Notes: generated by a model from the sequence alone, not told the origin. Numbered from the stretch's first letter, positions 8,396 through 16,610 are shown. The stretch: 42,639 nucleotides of DNA from an uncultured Christensenellaceae bacterium (GCA_944380275.1 CALWHB010000011.1:1-42639); one strand, 5' to 3'. Numbers and translations: made by a program.

Positions 8396-9600
8396 CAGAC
8401 AGTTCTGAGCGCGGGCGGCGCGCGTACTCGACGGGTATATTTCTTGCGGTGCTTGCCGCCTCGCTGTACGCCCTCAACGCTCCTTTGTCCAAAATACTTC
8501 TTGAATACCTGCCGTCCGCGCTGACGGCGGGATTTCTGTACATAGGCGCAGGCATAGGCATGGGCGCAGTCGCCCTTATCAGAAAGGCTCGCGGCACGTC
8601 AGAATCCGAAAGCAGACTTACAAAAGCCGAATTGCCTTATACTGTCGCAATGGTCGTGCTGGACATTGCCGCGCCGATATTTCTAATGTACGGGCTGAAA
8701 TCGACTTCTGCCGCAAGCGCGTCCCTTCTCAACAACTTTGAAATAGTTGCAACGGCAATCGTTGCTCTCGTCATATTTAAAGAGAAGATAAGCCCCAGGC
8801 TGTGGGCAGGCATTGCAGCGGTTACTGCGGCATGTATTTTACTTTCGTTTGAAAGTTTTTCAGGAGAAGTAAAGTTCTCTTACGGAGCGTTATTCGTACT
8901 TCTCGCCTGCGTATGCTGGGGTTTTGAAAACAACTGCACCCGCAAGATTTCTTCAAAAGACCCCATGCAGATTGTGCTTATAAAAGGCATCTTTTCAGGC
9001 ACGTCGTCTGTAATCATCGGTTTATGCCTGGGAGAGAAGATAACCGAAGTATGGAGCGTCTTTGCCGTGCTTGCCGTCGGCTTTGTCGCTTACGGTCTGA
9101 GCATATTTTTCTACGTTCATGCGCAAAGAAAACTGGGGGCGGCAAGAACGGGCGCGTATTACGCGATATCTCCGTTTATAGGCACTCTCCTCTCTCTGAT
9201 TATATTCAGGACTCTGCCTCATTACACTTTCATTATCGCGCTTGTCGTAATGCTCGCAGGCGCATGGCTATGCACTTCAGACACCCCGGTAATGCAGAGC
9301 ATTAAAAACTTCTTTTGCAAAAAAGGAAAGCCTCGGCAGTCGGGATTTAACGACGTCAAACGTAAGATATCGCCGTCGGACGTTGACTACCCCCTCGCAG
9401 GAAACGGCGTTTCGGATAAAGCGTGTACAAATGACCTGTCTTCAGGTTCAAGCGACATAAGCAAAGACAAAATTCCCCTACCGCAACAAAACGAAACGCG
9501 TTTTGCCGTCAGCAACGACAAATCTCAGACTGACAAACCTCTGACAAGCAACTCTCTGACAGACAACTATGCCAAGACAGAAGTTTCTCACGATAACTAA
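8392..9600 (+). CDS. EamA/DMT-superfamily transporter with a long hydrophilic C-terminal tail
   Basis: 402 residues. Residues 1-300 hold about ten hydrophobic segments arranged as two EamA repeats (SLYALNAPLSKILLEYLPS in the first, CVCWGFENNCTRKISSKDP opening the second). DMT exporters move metabolites, amino acids or nucleotide sugars; the substrate here is unknown. The start overlaps the symporter stop as ATGA, with GGAGGA upstream, so translation is coupled. Residues about 300-402 form a Ser/Asp/Asn-rich, probably disordered tail that ordinary EamA proteins lack. Placement suggests co-expression with sugar uptake, perhaps exporting a product, but this is inference. Confidence 0.85.
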   Translation: MTDSSERGRRAYSTGIFLAVLAASLYALNAPLSKILLEYLPSALTAGFLYIGAGIGMGAVALIRKARGTSESESRLTKAELPYTVAMVVLDIAAPIFLMYGLKSTSAASASLLNNFEIVATAIVALVIFKEKISPRLWAGIAAVTAACILLSFESFSGEVKFSYGALFVLLACVCWGFENNCTRKISSKDPMQIVLIKGIFSGTSSVIIGLCLGEKITEVWSVFAVLAVGFVAYGLSIFFYVHAQRKLGAARTGAYYAISPFIGTLLSLIIFRTLPHYTFIIALVVMLAGAWLCTSDTPVMQSIKNFFCKKGKPRQSGFNDVKRKISPSDVDYPLAGNGVSDKACTNDLSSGSSDISKDKIPLPQQNETRFAVSNDKSQTDKPLTSNSLTDNYAKTEVSHDN

Positions 9601-9723
9601 AGCGATATACATAACATATAAAACTCTCTTAAAGACAATATACGCCGTTAAATGCCTTATACGGCAATAAAAAGGCGCGATACGGTGCACTTTTCTGTCT
9701 GCATCTGCGTTTGCAAGTCTGTG

Positions 9724-10458
9724 TTACCTCTCAGGGGTAACGGGATAATAATCTATACCCGCCTTTCTTGCCTGAAGATGTTGCAACTTTCTGGGGACTG
9801 AATAATATCTGCCGTCCTTTTTGAATATCGCGCCCGTCTGCTTGAAATAAAACTTCACCCCTGCCTCTACGCATTGACGTCGTAAATCCAGCACCCAGTC
9901 GTAATCGCACTCTCTGACCTCGATGCCCGACTCTCCTCCGACGATAACTTCGTCTATATCTCTGTTCAGCCACGGCGATAAGTCTACTTTTTCAAGAAGA
10001 GGCTCGCAGCAGACGAATTTGTGCTTTGCCGGCACTTCTGCGAATACAGGCATGCGTCTTTGCGCCTCAACATTGTTTTCAACGGTACAACCTATCTCAA
10101 CGTTGTCCCAGCCGTCGCCCCAGTCGGACGGCAGACAATGATTGAAACGCACAATCCTCTTTGTGATAAACAAAAATCTGCAATCGCTGCGCTCTCTTAT
10201 CATATCCCACGCCTGTTCTCTCCACCCGTCAGCGTCCTCGATGAGGAAATCGGACGTAAAACAAGTCATAAAACACGTCCCCGACGGATATTTGTAGTTT
10301 CCGTCCCTTCCGCGTGCCACGGGCAGAGCAAAACTGCCGGTCTTTCTGACCAGAGTGCTGTCCACGTCGTACTTGCCGTCGCCCCTGTATACGTAACAAT
10401 TCTTGCACCCCGCGCTGTATTTACGGCAGCCGTGCCACAGATTCCAACTTACTTCCAT
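9724..10458 (-). CDS. DUF5131 / phage Gp37-Gp68 family protein (radical-SAM-like Cys motif)
   Basis: 244 residues when started at ATG 10458; a TTG 18 nt upstream has no better signal. The opening WNLWHGCRKYSAGCKNCYVYR, with three Cys in the pattern C-x6-C-x2-C, is the hallmark of the DUF5131 (Gp37/Gp68) family, related to radical-SAM or photolyase-like TIM barrels. Other family segments are FMTCFTSDFL, FLFITKR, GCTVENN, VGGESG and FYFKQTG. The family occurs in phages and in bacterial genomes; its reaction is unknown. Here it stands alone with no phage genes around. It lacks a Shine-Dalgarno, and an extended -10 lies 6 nt before the ATG, suggesting a leaderless mRNA. Confidence 0.85.
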   Translation of the reverse strand: MEVSWNLWHGCRKYSAGCKNCYVYRGDGKYDVDSTLVRKTGSFALPVARGRDGNYKYPSGTCFMTCFTSDFLIEDADGWREQAWDMIRERSDCRFLFITKRIVRFNHCLPSDWGDGWDNVEIGCTVENNVEAQRRMPVFAEVPAKHKFVCCEPLLEKVDLSPWLNRDIDEVIVGGESGIEVRECDYDWVLDLRRQCVEAGVKFYFKQTGAIFKKDGRYYSVPRKLQHLQARKAGIDYYPVTPER

Positions 10459-10464
10459 ACCGTC

Positions 10465-10473
10465 ATTATAACA
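10465..10473 (-). promoter_or_regulatory. Extended -10 promoter, probably leaderless, for the DUF5131 gene
   Basis: Minus strand TGT-TATAAT (TGn extended -10; hexamer 10465-10470) followed by GACGGT and then the ATG at 10458. The -35 region is weak (TTGCTT at a 19-nt spacing), which the TGn may offset. Predicted transcription starts at the A of ATG. Confidence 0.6.
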
Positions 10474-10476
10474 CAA

Positions 10477-10727
10477 CCGCGCGCTTTGAAAGCAATTATT
10501 TCAAGGTTTCCCTGCACCGCCGAAATCCCTTACTCTTAAGTTTGTTTGTTTTTGTTTTATTTTCCCTGTATTTTGCTCTTTGATTTTTACATATTATCCG
10601 TTCAGCCGTAAAAACCGAACACGATACGGCCCCGTACATAAAAACGACCAAAGCATAAAAAGCAAACATTAAAGACTGAACACAATACGACCGAAACACA
10701 AATACAAACATAAAATGACCTGAAAAA
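10477..10727. other. Gene-free AT-rich interval
   Basis: No convincing gene, promoter or repeat. A 71-codon minus-strand frame crosses it (10496-10711) but lacks a good ribosome binding site and has a simple-sequence C-terminal half, so it is not called. Confidence 0.5.
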
Positions 10728-10754
10728 CAAAAAAACGACCCCGAAGGGTCGTTT
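10728..10754 (-). terminator. Terminator of the 495-residue lipoprotein gene
   Basis: Minus strand: a 9-bp stem AAACGACCC / GGGTCGTTT closed by a TTCG tetraloop and followed by a run of T. It lies about 60 nt beyond the stop codon. Confidence 0.9.
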
Positions 10755-10812
10755 ATTCAATGCTTTTAATCTTATCTGCCTTGCCTTCTCAAAGACATCG
10801 GCGGCAAGACAA

Positions 10813-12300
10813 TCACTCTTCCTCTTTAGGATTGTTGTTGATATAGGTTTCTTTGTCCGTATCCGTCATAAACTTGGGAATCGTACCGTCCTTGGTCTTA
10901 TCGGACTCTTCGTATCCGCTTGCAAACTTTCCTGCCAGCAATTTTACGTTGTTTGCCTCATATACGAAATCGCTGAGATTGACTACAAACGTATAGTTGT
11001 AAGTGTTGTCTATATAGAACAGTCTGTCGCCCACGAACGTAGGAGCAAGCCATGTGGTGTAGATTTCCGCTCCGCTCATATTGATTTCGCCGCTGTCATC
11101 CTTGAGTTCTCTCTTCATCAGCTTGTTGGAAATCACATAGTAAAGAACTACTGAATTTTCGCTTACTTCCGCCTTAATCACGGTCGGAGTGTTGCTGAAC
11201 GTAACGGTTTCTTTGTTCTGTATGCCTTCTTCGTCAACCGTATAGATATAGGAAGTTGCAGAAGTTGCGACGAGAACGCCGTTTTCAAGACCTATATGAG
11301 TCAGAGAAGTCAGAGCGTCTTTTGCCACGATAACTTCTTTAGTCGTGTCGAATACGGGTTTTTCCCCGCTGAACTTAATCGCAAAAGTGCCTGCCGTTTC
11401 GGTAGAGCCGTTGACGGTGGAAGATTTGCTGTAGTAAACAACCACTCCGTCGCTTTCGTTAGCCGCGCTGACAAGTGTAAAAGTGAACTGCTTGTCCCTG
11501 CTCGCGTCTGCGCCGTCGGTGCCGTAAGTTTTGCTGTCCGCTAAAAGTACGGGGTCGCCTCCGTCGGTAGCATAAACCTTGTTGCCGCTGAGCAGAGAGC
11601 CGCTTTCGTAACTCTGCGTGTAGTAAACGTAATCCTGTATACTCGACTGACCTTTCTTATAAGTCGACGCGTGATTGAAAAGCACGTCCGTTACGTTTTC
11701 TGCAATCACGGTAGCGTCCTTATCCACCTTTTCGTCTGTGTAACCCACTTTGTAGAGGGTGCTTGAGGTGTAGTACAAAAGCGCGTTGTCTGTGAACACG
11801 TATTCTACGTTCGCGCCCTCGACCATAGTAATCTGCTGAGTTTCGGTACCGTCGGTCTTCGTGCGGTAATATTCAAGATAGCTTACCTGAACGACGCCGG
11901 TATTGTCAGTCTTTGTCGTGGGAGTTACGTAATAAATCCAGTCGCCGAAAATATAAATTCCGCCGCCGGTATATCCGGTATAGAACATTTTGGGAACGAC
12001 AACCGCGGTGCCGGTAAGAGAACCGTCCTCTGCGATTTCGCTTTTCATGATGCTGCCCTTGACGGACGCTTTGCCGAAGTAGTTGTCTTCAGGCTTAGCG
12101 ATGTTGGAAGTGCTGTCCATACCGTTGATATAGTACAGATACTTACCCTGCTGAACAGCCAGCGAACCGTTGTTGACGACATCCGCATTGCCGTCCGTTG
12201 TTCCGACGGGACCCCATTTATAGCTCTGGCAGCCCGCGAAAACCGCGCCGATAACAAGCACTACCGCGAGAATCAAAGCTATCTTTTTAGTCTTAGTCAT
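10813..12300 (-). CDS. Surface lipoprotein, beta-rich, possible beta-propeller
   Basis: 495 residues. A typical lipoprotein signal ends in the lipobox VFAGC with Cys24. The mature protein alternates short hydrophobic strands and turns with recurring Tyr-rich phrases (KYLYYINGMD, DWIYYVTPT, NALLYYTSS, DRLFYIDNT). This pattern is common in DUF5050-like or beta-propeller lipoproteins that loop over 'read a value and report' blades; I cannot confirm the fold. An AGGAG site lies just before the ATG, a good promoter lies about 95 nt upstream, and a terminator follows, so it is monocistronic. It is divergent from a 111-residue orphan. Function unknown; probably anchored to the outer face of the membrane. 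Confidence 0.7.
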   Translation of the reverse strand: MTKTKKIALILAVVLVIGAVFAGCQSYKWGPVGTTDGNADVVNNGSLAVQQGKYLYYINGMDSTSNIAKPEDNYFGKASVKGSIMKSEIAEDGSLTGTAVVVPKMFYTGYTGGGIYIFGDWIYYVTPTTKTDNTGVVQVSYLEYYRTKTDGTETQQITMVEGANVEYVFTDNALLYYTSSTLYKVGYTDEKVDKDATVIAENVTDVLFNHASTYKKGQSSIQDYVYYTQSYESGSLLSGNKVYATDGGDPVLLADSKTYGTDGADASRDKQFTFTLVSAANESDGVVVYYSKSSTVNGSTETAGTFAIKFSGEKPVFDTTKEVIVAKDALTSLTHIGLENGVLVATSATSYIYTVDEEGIQNKETVTFSNTPTVIKAEVSENSVVLYYVISNKLMKRELKDDSGEINMSGAEIYTTWLAPTFVGDRLFYIDNTYNYTFVVNLSDFVYEANNVKLLAGKFASGYEESDKTKDGTIPKFMTDTDKETYINNNPKEEE

Positions 12301-12392
12301 ATATTACTCCTGTTGTGATTATTGACGTTTGCCGCGCAGATTAGACTCAAAAACGTATTTTACGGCTTATTATATAATCATACGCGTATACT

Positions 12393-12421
12393 ATTATAGT
12401 ATATAAAAAATCAATATGCAA
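12393..12421 (-). promoter_or_regulatory. Sigma-A promoter of the lipoprotein gene
   Basis: Minus strand TTGCAT (12416-12421), 17-nt spacer, TATAAT (12393-12398), giving a leader of about 85 nt before the ATG at 12300. Confidence 0.7.
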
Positions 12422-12462
12422 TTATTTTTAACAAATAATTTAATGCTCGGAGGCGTGTGAAA

Positions 12463-12798
12463 ATGAAAAAATTCGCTCATTTTGCAGGTTTTTTGCAAAA
12501 ACCGACTCAAACCGGGGATTTCAATCCTCTTTTTTCTCTTCTGAGCGGGATGAGCAAAAGGTTATCTTCTCTCCCTAAAGAACAAATTGCGGACAATAAA
12601 CGCAGAAACAGCAAAAACGACCCTGATTCGGCCGCAGAAAAAAGAGCGGATACCGACAAAAGACAAGCTCTCATCGACGCCCTTGACGCAGAAGTAAAAG
12701 ATTATCCGGACACGACGGGCGCGCAGATAAAAAAGGAGCGGCGCGCACCGGATTCTTCCGACTATTACGCTCCGCCTCAGTATTATTTACCACAATAA
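12463..12798 (+). CDS. Small hydrophilic hypothetical protein
   Basis: I do not recognise this 111-residue protein. The ATG at 12463 is preferred over the in-frame GTG at 12457 because CGGAGG (12448-12453) lies 9 nt before the ATG and only 3 nt before the GTG. The sequence is rich in Lys, Asp and Ala, has no membrane segment, contains a charged, probably helical middle (DSAAEKRADTDKRQALIDAL) and ends in a Tyr/Pro stretch SDYYAPPQYYLPQ. It is divergent from the lipoprotein gene and converges with ung, with only 10 nt between their ends. A conserved small protein is possible, but a chance frame cannot be excluded. Confidence 0.45.
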   Translation: MKKFAHFAGFLQKPTQTGDFNPLFSLLSGMSKRLSSLPKEQIADNKRRNSKNDPDSAAEKRADTDKRQALIDALDAEVKDYPDTTGAQIKKERRAPDSSDYYAPPQYYLPQ

Positions 12799-12808
12799 TC
12801 TGCGTATT

Positions 12809-13504
12809 TCAGTCTTTTCGCTCGTAATCGGCAAGAGAACGTTTGCTCCAGTCCACGGGAGCTACTCCTTTGGACTTGAGAAATTCGTTGGCTTTTGAAA
12901 AGTGTCTGCATTGCAGAAAACCCTGATAAAAAGACAGCGGACTGGGATGCACGCTCGTAAGCACCAAATGTTCCGGATTTTTTACCAGCCTGCCCTTTGC
13001 CTTGGCATATCCTCCCCACAACATAAAAACCATAGGCGACGGAGATTTGTCCAGAAGTTCTATCACTTCGTCGGTAAACCTTTCCCAGCCTCTGCCGGCA
13101 TGACTTTGCGGCTCGCCGGCACGCACCGTCAGCACGCTGTTGAGAAGTAGCACTCCTTGTTTAGCCCAGCCTCGCAGGTCGCCGTCTGTAGTCATAGGAA
13201 TACCCAGGTCGTACTCTAAAGCCTTGAAAATGTTGACAAGCGACGGCGGACATTTTATGCCGCTGTTTACCGAAAAGCACAAGCCGTTAGCCTGCCCTTC
13301 GCCGTGATAGGGGTCCTGTCCCAAGATTACCACTTTTACGTCTTCGTAAGCGGTGTTCTCAAATGCGGCAAGCATTTTGCTTTTGGGCGGATATACCGTG
13401 CGCGTCCTGTATTCAAGACGCAGATATTCTCTGAGTTCTCCCATATAGCCGCTGCTCCATTGCGGCTCAAGCAATTTATCCCAGCTGTTTTTCAAATCGG
13501 ACAT
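12809..13504 (-). CDS. ung: Uracil-DNA glycosylase, family 1
   Basis: 231 residues, the usual size. The enzyme excises uracil from DNA to start base-excision repair. Motif A is VVILGQDPYHG with the catalytic Asp64; the uracil-stacking region CFSV and the pocket VLLLNSVLTV follow; the leucine-loop motif VHPSPLSFYQGF carries the catalytic His near residue 187. The start is backed by GGAGGG a few bases upstream and by a TTGACA/TATCAT promoter. The divergent PHP phosphatase promoter lies immediately behind. No unusual residues seen. Confidence 0.95.
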   Translation of the reverse strand: MSDLKNSWDKLLEPQWSSGYMGELREYLRLEYRTRTVYPPKSKMLAAFENTAYEDVKVVILGQDPYHGEGQANGLCFSVNSGIKCPPSLVNIFKALEYDLGIPMTTDGDLRGWAKQGVLLLNSVLTVRAGEPQSHAGRGWERFTDEVIELLDKSPSPMVFMLWGGYAKAKGRLVKNPEHLVLTSVHPSPLSFYQGFLQCRHFSKANEFLKSKGVAPVDWSKRSLADYERKD

Positions 13505-13523
13505 AATTCCCTCCGCAAATCAA

Positions 13524-13552
13524 ATGATAACATCCGTGCGCCCCCGTGTCAA
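13524..13552 (-). promoter_or_regulatory. Sigma-A promoter of ung
   Basis: Minus strand TTGACA (13547-13552), 17-nt spacer, TATCAT (13524-13529). It is back to back with the promoter of the PHP gene about 20 bp away. Confidence 0.75.
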
Positions 13553-13572
13553 GCCCGTCAGCCGCATTACGA

Positions 13573-13601
13573 TTGACTTTGAAACGCCTACGCGCTATAC
13601 T
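13573..13601 (+). promoter_or_regulatory. Sigma-A promoter, probably leaderless, for the PHP phosphatase
   Basis: TTGACT (13573-13578), 17-nt spacer, TATACT (13596-13601), then 7 nt to the ATG at 13609. Predicted transcription starts at or next to the A of ATG. Confidence 0.65.
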
Positions 13602-13608
13602 TGGAAAT

Positions 13609-14427
13609 ATGGAATATTTATTTGACACCCACACTCACTCAGATTACTCTCACGACGGCGTTCCGTCCCTGGAATCTCTCGTGATTTCCGCCATAGACAA
13701 AGGACTGAAATATCTGGCGGTAACCGACCATTGCGACAAGGATTGCGTCGCTCTGCCCGGCTTTGACTGGGTAAGACAAATCGACCTCGTTTCGCGCAAA
13801 AAAGAAATCTCCGCGCTCAAAGAAAAATACGCGGACAAAATAGTCCTCGCCGACGGTCTGGAATACGGCTACGCAAAAGAGGCAAACGATTTGTATGTAC
13901 AAGTGGAAAAGACCTATCCTGCAGATTACGTGATAAACTCAGTACACGTTGTCGAAGGCGTGGACGTATATTTCAGAGAGTACTTTGAGGCGCGCACTAA
14001 AAAAGAGGCTTACACCGCCTACCTCAATGCGGTAAGAGAGAGCGTGGACGTCCCCTATGCTTACGACGCGATAGGACACGTCGGATATATAGCGCGCATG
14101 GCGATTTACCCTGACAAAAGTATGCTCTATTCCGATTATAACGACCTTATAGACGACATCCTCAAAGCGGTAATCGCAAAAGGCAAAGCTCTTGAAATAA
14201 ACACTGCGTCCAAAGGCACGAAATGCGACCTCTTCCACGACACGGCGATACTGAGGCGTTACAGACAGCTGGGAGGAGAACTGATTACTATAGGTTCCGA
14301 CTCTCACGACCCTTCCCGTCTTTGCGACGAATTTCAAGAGGCTGCTGCCGCCGCTCTGTCGTGCGGATTCAGATATGCCTTTGTATACAAAAACCACTCT
14401 CCCTCTCCCGTCGCTCTTGACAAATAA
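13609..14427 (+). CDS. PHP-domain phosphatase, HisJ (histidinol-phosphatase) type
   Basis: 272 residues from ATG 13609. The longer in-frame start at 13546 would lie upstream of the promoter, so it is rejected. PHP metal-binding motifs are present in order: DTHTHSDYSHDG at the N-terminus, YLAVTDHCD, DGLEYGY, NSVHVV, AIGHVGY, LEINTAS and TIGSDSHDP. HisJ-type enzymes hydrolyse L-histidinol phosphate using a metal cluster; relatives act on other phosphoesters. No other histidine gene is in view, so the substrate is unproven. There is no Shine-Dalgarno. The RNA methyltransferase gene follows after 46 nt. Confidence 0.85.
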   Translation: MEYLFDTHTHSDYSHDGVPSLESLVISAIDKGLKYLAVTDHCDKDCVALPGFDWVRQIDLVSRKKEISALKEKYADKIVLADGLEYGYAKEANDLYVQVEKTYPADYVINSVHVVEGVDVYFREYFEARTKKEAYTAYLNAVRESVDVPYAYDAIGHVGYIARMAIYPDKSMLYSDYNDLIDDILKAVIAKGKALEINTASKGTKCDLFHDTAILRRYRQLGGELITIGSDSHDPSRLCDEFQEAAAAALSCGFRYAFVYKNHSPSPVALDK

Positions 14428-14473
14428 GGCTTTAACCTACACGGGCAGGAATTTTTTATTATAAAAAACGACA

Positions 14474-15823
14474 ATGGACTATCCGGCAGCTTTCAAAGAC
14501 AACATCAAATCGCTTTTAAGAGATAAGGCTGAAGACTTTTTTTCCGCGTTTGAAAAAGAGCCTTCAGGCTGTATCAGAGTCAACCCTTTGAGAAAATTTG
14601 ACCTGAAAAGCGCGTTTCCGGGCATAGAGTTTACTCCCGTCCCGTGGTGTGCCGACGCATATTTCTTCCCCTCCTCTTTCAAAGCCGGAAAGACGGCTGC
14701 ACATCAAGGAGGCGCATATTATATTCAGGAGGCGAGCGCGACATTTCCCGTAACCGCGCTCAACGCGGAAAAAGGCGACAAGATACTCGACCTGTGTGCC
14801 GCGCCCGGAGGCAAATCCACTCAGATAGCGGGGAAACTTGACGGCACGGGACTTCTCGTCGCCAACGAAATAGTTCCTCAGCGCGCCGCCGCACTCTCCC
14901 AGAACATAGAACGCCTGGGAATTAAAAACGCGGTAGTACTCAACGAAGACCCCCGCAATCTCGAAAACCGCTTTGAAGGTTATTTTGACAAAATACTTGT
15001 GGACGCGCCCTGTTCTGGCGAAGGTATGTTCCGCAAAAATCCGCAGGCTGCCGCAGAGTGGACGCAAAACTCTCCGGACATCTGCGCCGCAAGACAATAT
15101 GAAATACTCAATACGGCTTTCAATATGCTAAGAGAAGGCGGAGTGCTGGTATACAGCACCTGCACTTTCAACGCAAAAGAAAACGAGGAAACCGTACAGA
15201 AAATTCTCGACTCCCGCGACGATGTGGTTTTAAGTCCTATATCAACGGAAATACCTCAGCCGGAGCTGTACGGAGTGAACGCGTCAGACGAAGTGATAAA
15301 CGGTACAGTCAGAATAATGCCGCATCTTACGCAGGGAGAAGGACATTTTTGCGCGCGTTTTGTAAAAACAGGCGAAAGCGTTTGCAGAGTAAAACAGTTG
15401 AAACCCGTCAGAAACCGCGCGTTCGAAAAAGCATTTTCAAAATTCTGTTCAGACTATTTGCGCATTGCTCCTTCAGCAGACCTGTTCTTCGGAGAATACG
15501 GCTATGCCGCGCCCGAAGACTGCCCCGACCTTGACAGACTCAAAGTCCTGAGAGCCGGGGTTCAGCTGGGCAAGCTGACAAAAGACCGTTTTGAGCCGTC
15601 CCACTCTTTTGCTCTTTCTCTCAGACCCGAAGAGGTTAAAAACGTGCTTAATCTCGCCGAAGGCAGCAGGCAGGCAACGGCATATCTCATGGGCGAAACC
15701 CTTCCCTGCGATTTTGACGGCTGGGCTTTGGCAGCGGTAAATTCCGCGCCTCTCGGCTGGGGCAAAGCAAGCGGAGGAATTCTCAAAAATCATCTTCCCA
15801 AAGGACTGAGGATTAACCGCTGA
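14474..15823 (+). CDS. RsmF/NSUN-type 16S rRNA m5C methyltransferase
   Basis: 449 residues, the length of Gram-positive RsmF/YebU-like enzymes. It transfers a methyl group from S-adenosylmethionine to C5 of cytosine in rRNA. The SAM-binding motif DLCAAPGGKST, motif IV DAPCSGEGMFRK (Cys180) and motif VI YSTCTF (catalytic Cys230) are intact. The C-terminal third is compatible with the usual RNA-binding region. The upstream 14 nt (TTATAAAAAACGACA) contain no Shine-Dalgarno, so the gene is either translated from a very short leader or coupled to the PHP gene. A hairpin terminator follows at about 55 nt. Confidence 0.92.
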   Translation: MDYPAAFKDNIKSLLRDKAEDFFSAFEKEPSGCIRVNPLRKFDLKSAFPGIEFTPVPWCADAYFFPSSFKAGKTAAHQGGAYYIQEASATFPVTALNAEKGDKILDLCAAPGGKSTQIAGKLDGTGLLVANEIVPQRAAALSQNIERLGIKNAVVLNEDPRNLENRFEGYFDKILVDAPCSGEGMFRKNPQAAAEWTQNSPDICAARQYEILNTAFNMLREGGVLVYSTCTFNAKENEETVQKILDSRDDVVLSPISTEIPQPELYGVNASDEVINGTVRIMPHLTQGEGHFCARFVKTGESVCRVKQLKPVRNRAFEKAFSKFCSDYLRIAPSADLFFGEYGYAAPEDCPDLDRLKVLRAGVQLGKLTKDRFEPSHSFALSLRPEEVKNVLNLAEGSRQATAYLMGETLPCDFDGWALAAVNSAPLGWGKASGGILKNHLPKGLRINR

Positions 15824-15878
15824 AAGGCTCTCTCGCTGCGATTTCAGACAATGCCGCACCTCTTGTACAGGCTGTTTT

Positions 15879-15911
15879 ACAACGCTGCGTTAAAAGCGCG
15901 TTGTTTTTTTC
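15879..15911 (+). terminator. Terminator after the rRNA methyltransferase
   Basis: Stem ACAACGC / GCGTTGT (7 bp, extended by an inner GC/GC pair), then a run of T. Confidence 0.85.
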
Positions 15912-15943
15912 TCCAAAATCCGACAAATTATCGGGCAAATAAA

Positions 15944-15973
15944 TTGACTTAGTTCCCGCGCGTGCATTAGAAT
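15944..15973 (+). promoter_or_regulatory. Sigma-A promoter of xpt
   Basis: TTGACT (15944-15949), 18-nt spacer, TAGAAT (15968-15973). The leader is only about 25 nt, too short for a purine riboswitch, which often precedes xpt in Firmicutes. Confidence 0.7.
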
Positions 15974-16002
15974 AGAACTATATTATTAAGAGGAAGAGTT
16001 AT

Positions 16003-16578
16003 ATGCAATTACTGGAAGACGCCATTAAAAGTCGCGGCACCGTTTACCCCGGCAACATCCTCAAAGTCGACGGTTTTCTCAATCACCAAATCGACCCCTA
16101 TATTTTGCGCGCTATAGGCGAAGAAGTTTTCCGCCTCTACAAAGACGCGGGCGTAACCAAAATTCTGACGATTGAGGCGTCCGGCATCGCGATTGCCGCT
16201 ATCTGCGCCCAGTTCTTCAACGTTCCTATGGTCTTTGCAAAAAAAAGCGCGTCGTCTAATATTTCAAAGACGGTTTACAAAACTACCGTTCACTCCTATA
16301 CTCACAACCGTGATTACGAAGTGCTTGTCAGCAAGGATTATCTCAAATCAGACGACGTCGTGCTGATTATAGACGACTTCCTTTCAAACGGTGCGGCTCT
16401 CACCGGTCTTATCGACCTTGTAAAACAAGCCGGTGCTGCCCTCGCAGGCGCGGCGATAGCGATTGAAAAACGCTTTCAGCCGGGCGGAAAAATCCTTCGC
16501 GCCCAAGGTGTGCGCATAGAAAGTCTTGCCATAGTCGAAAGTATGGAAGACGGCAACATCGTGTTTGCGCGCGACTGA
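16003..16578 (+). CDS. xpt: Xanthine phosphoribosyltransferase
   Basis: 191 residues, matching the family length. It makes XMP from xanthine and PRPP in purine salvage. The PRPP-binding motif VLIIDDFLSNGAAL and the N-terminal MQLLEDAIKSRGTVYPGNILKVDGFLNHQIDP, given here in two overlapping parts MQLLEDAIKSRG and KVDGFLNHQID, are characteristic. An AAGAGGAAGAG site precedes the ATG. The gene stands just before the nucleoside ABC transporter and probably works with it: nucleosides or bases enter and are converted to nucleotides. A terminator overlapping its last codons probably lowers, but may not stop, read-through. Confidence 0.95.
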   Translation: MQLLEDAIKSRGTVYPGNILKVDGFLNHQIDPYILRAIGEEVFRLYKDAGVTKILTIEASGIAIAAICAQFFNVPMVFAKKSASSNISKTVYKTTVHSYTHNRDYEVLVSKDYLKSDDVVLIIDDFLSNGAALTGLIDLVKQAGAALAGAAIAIEKRFQPGGKILRAQGVRIESLAIVESMEDGNIVFARD

Positions 16579-16596
16579 TTTTTCGCGCGCCTTTTT
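16567..16596 (+). terminator. Terminator overlapping the xpt stop codon
   Basis: Stem GCGCGCGA (16567-16574) / TCGCGCGC (16583-16590), 8-nt loop that contains the TGA stop, then CTTTTT. The 5' arm is coding, so ribosomes finishing xpt would mask the hairpin and could tune read-through into the transporter. Confidence 0.8.
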
Positions 16597-16610
16597 ATTT
16601 TCAGAAATAA

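Noticed and set aside
9640..9680. Two overlapping hairpins (GCCGT/ACGGC and GCCTT/AAGGC) after the EamA gene, resembling an attenuator
   Set aside because: Short stems without a T run and with no downstream gene on that strand; probably chance.
10496..10711. 71-codon minus-strand frame in a gap, with a hydrophobic start
   Set aside because: No clear Shine-Dalgarno or promoter, and a simple-sequence Lys/Thr-rich second half; could be revived if conserved.
13546..13608. Upstream in-frame start of the PHP phosphatase
   Set aside because: It lies upstream of the gene's own promoter, overlaps the ung promoter, and adds residues before the conserved DTHTH start.
15830..16002. Purine riboswitch upstream of xpt
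   Set aside because: The only promoter leaves a ~25-nt leader, and no three-way-junction pattern is visible.
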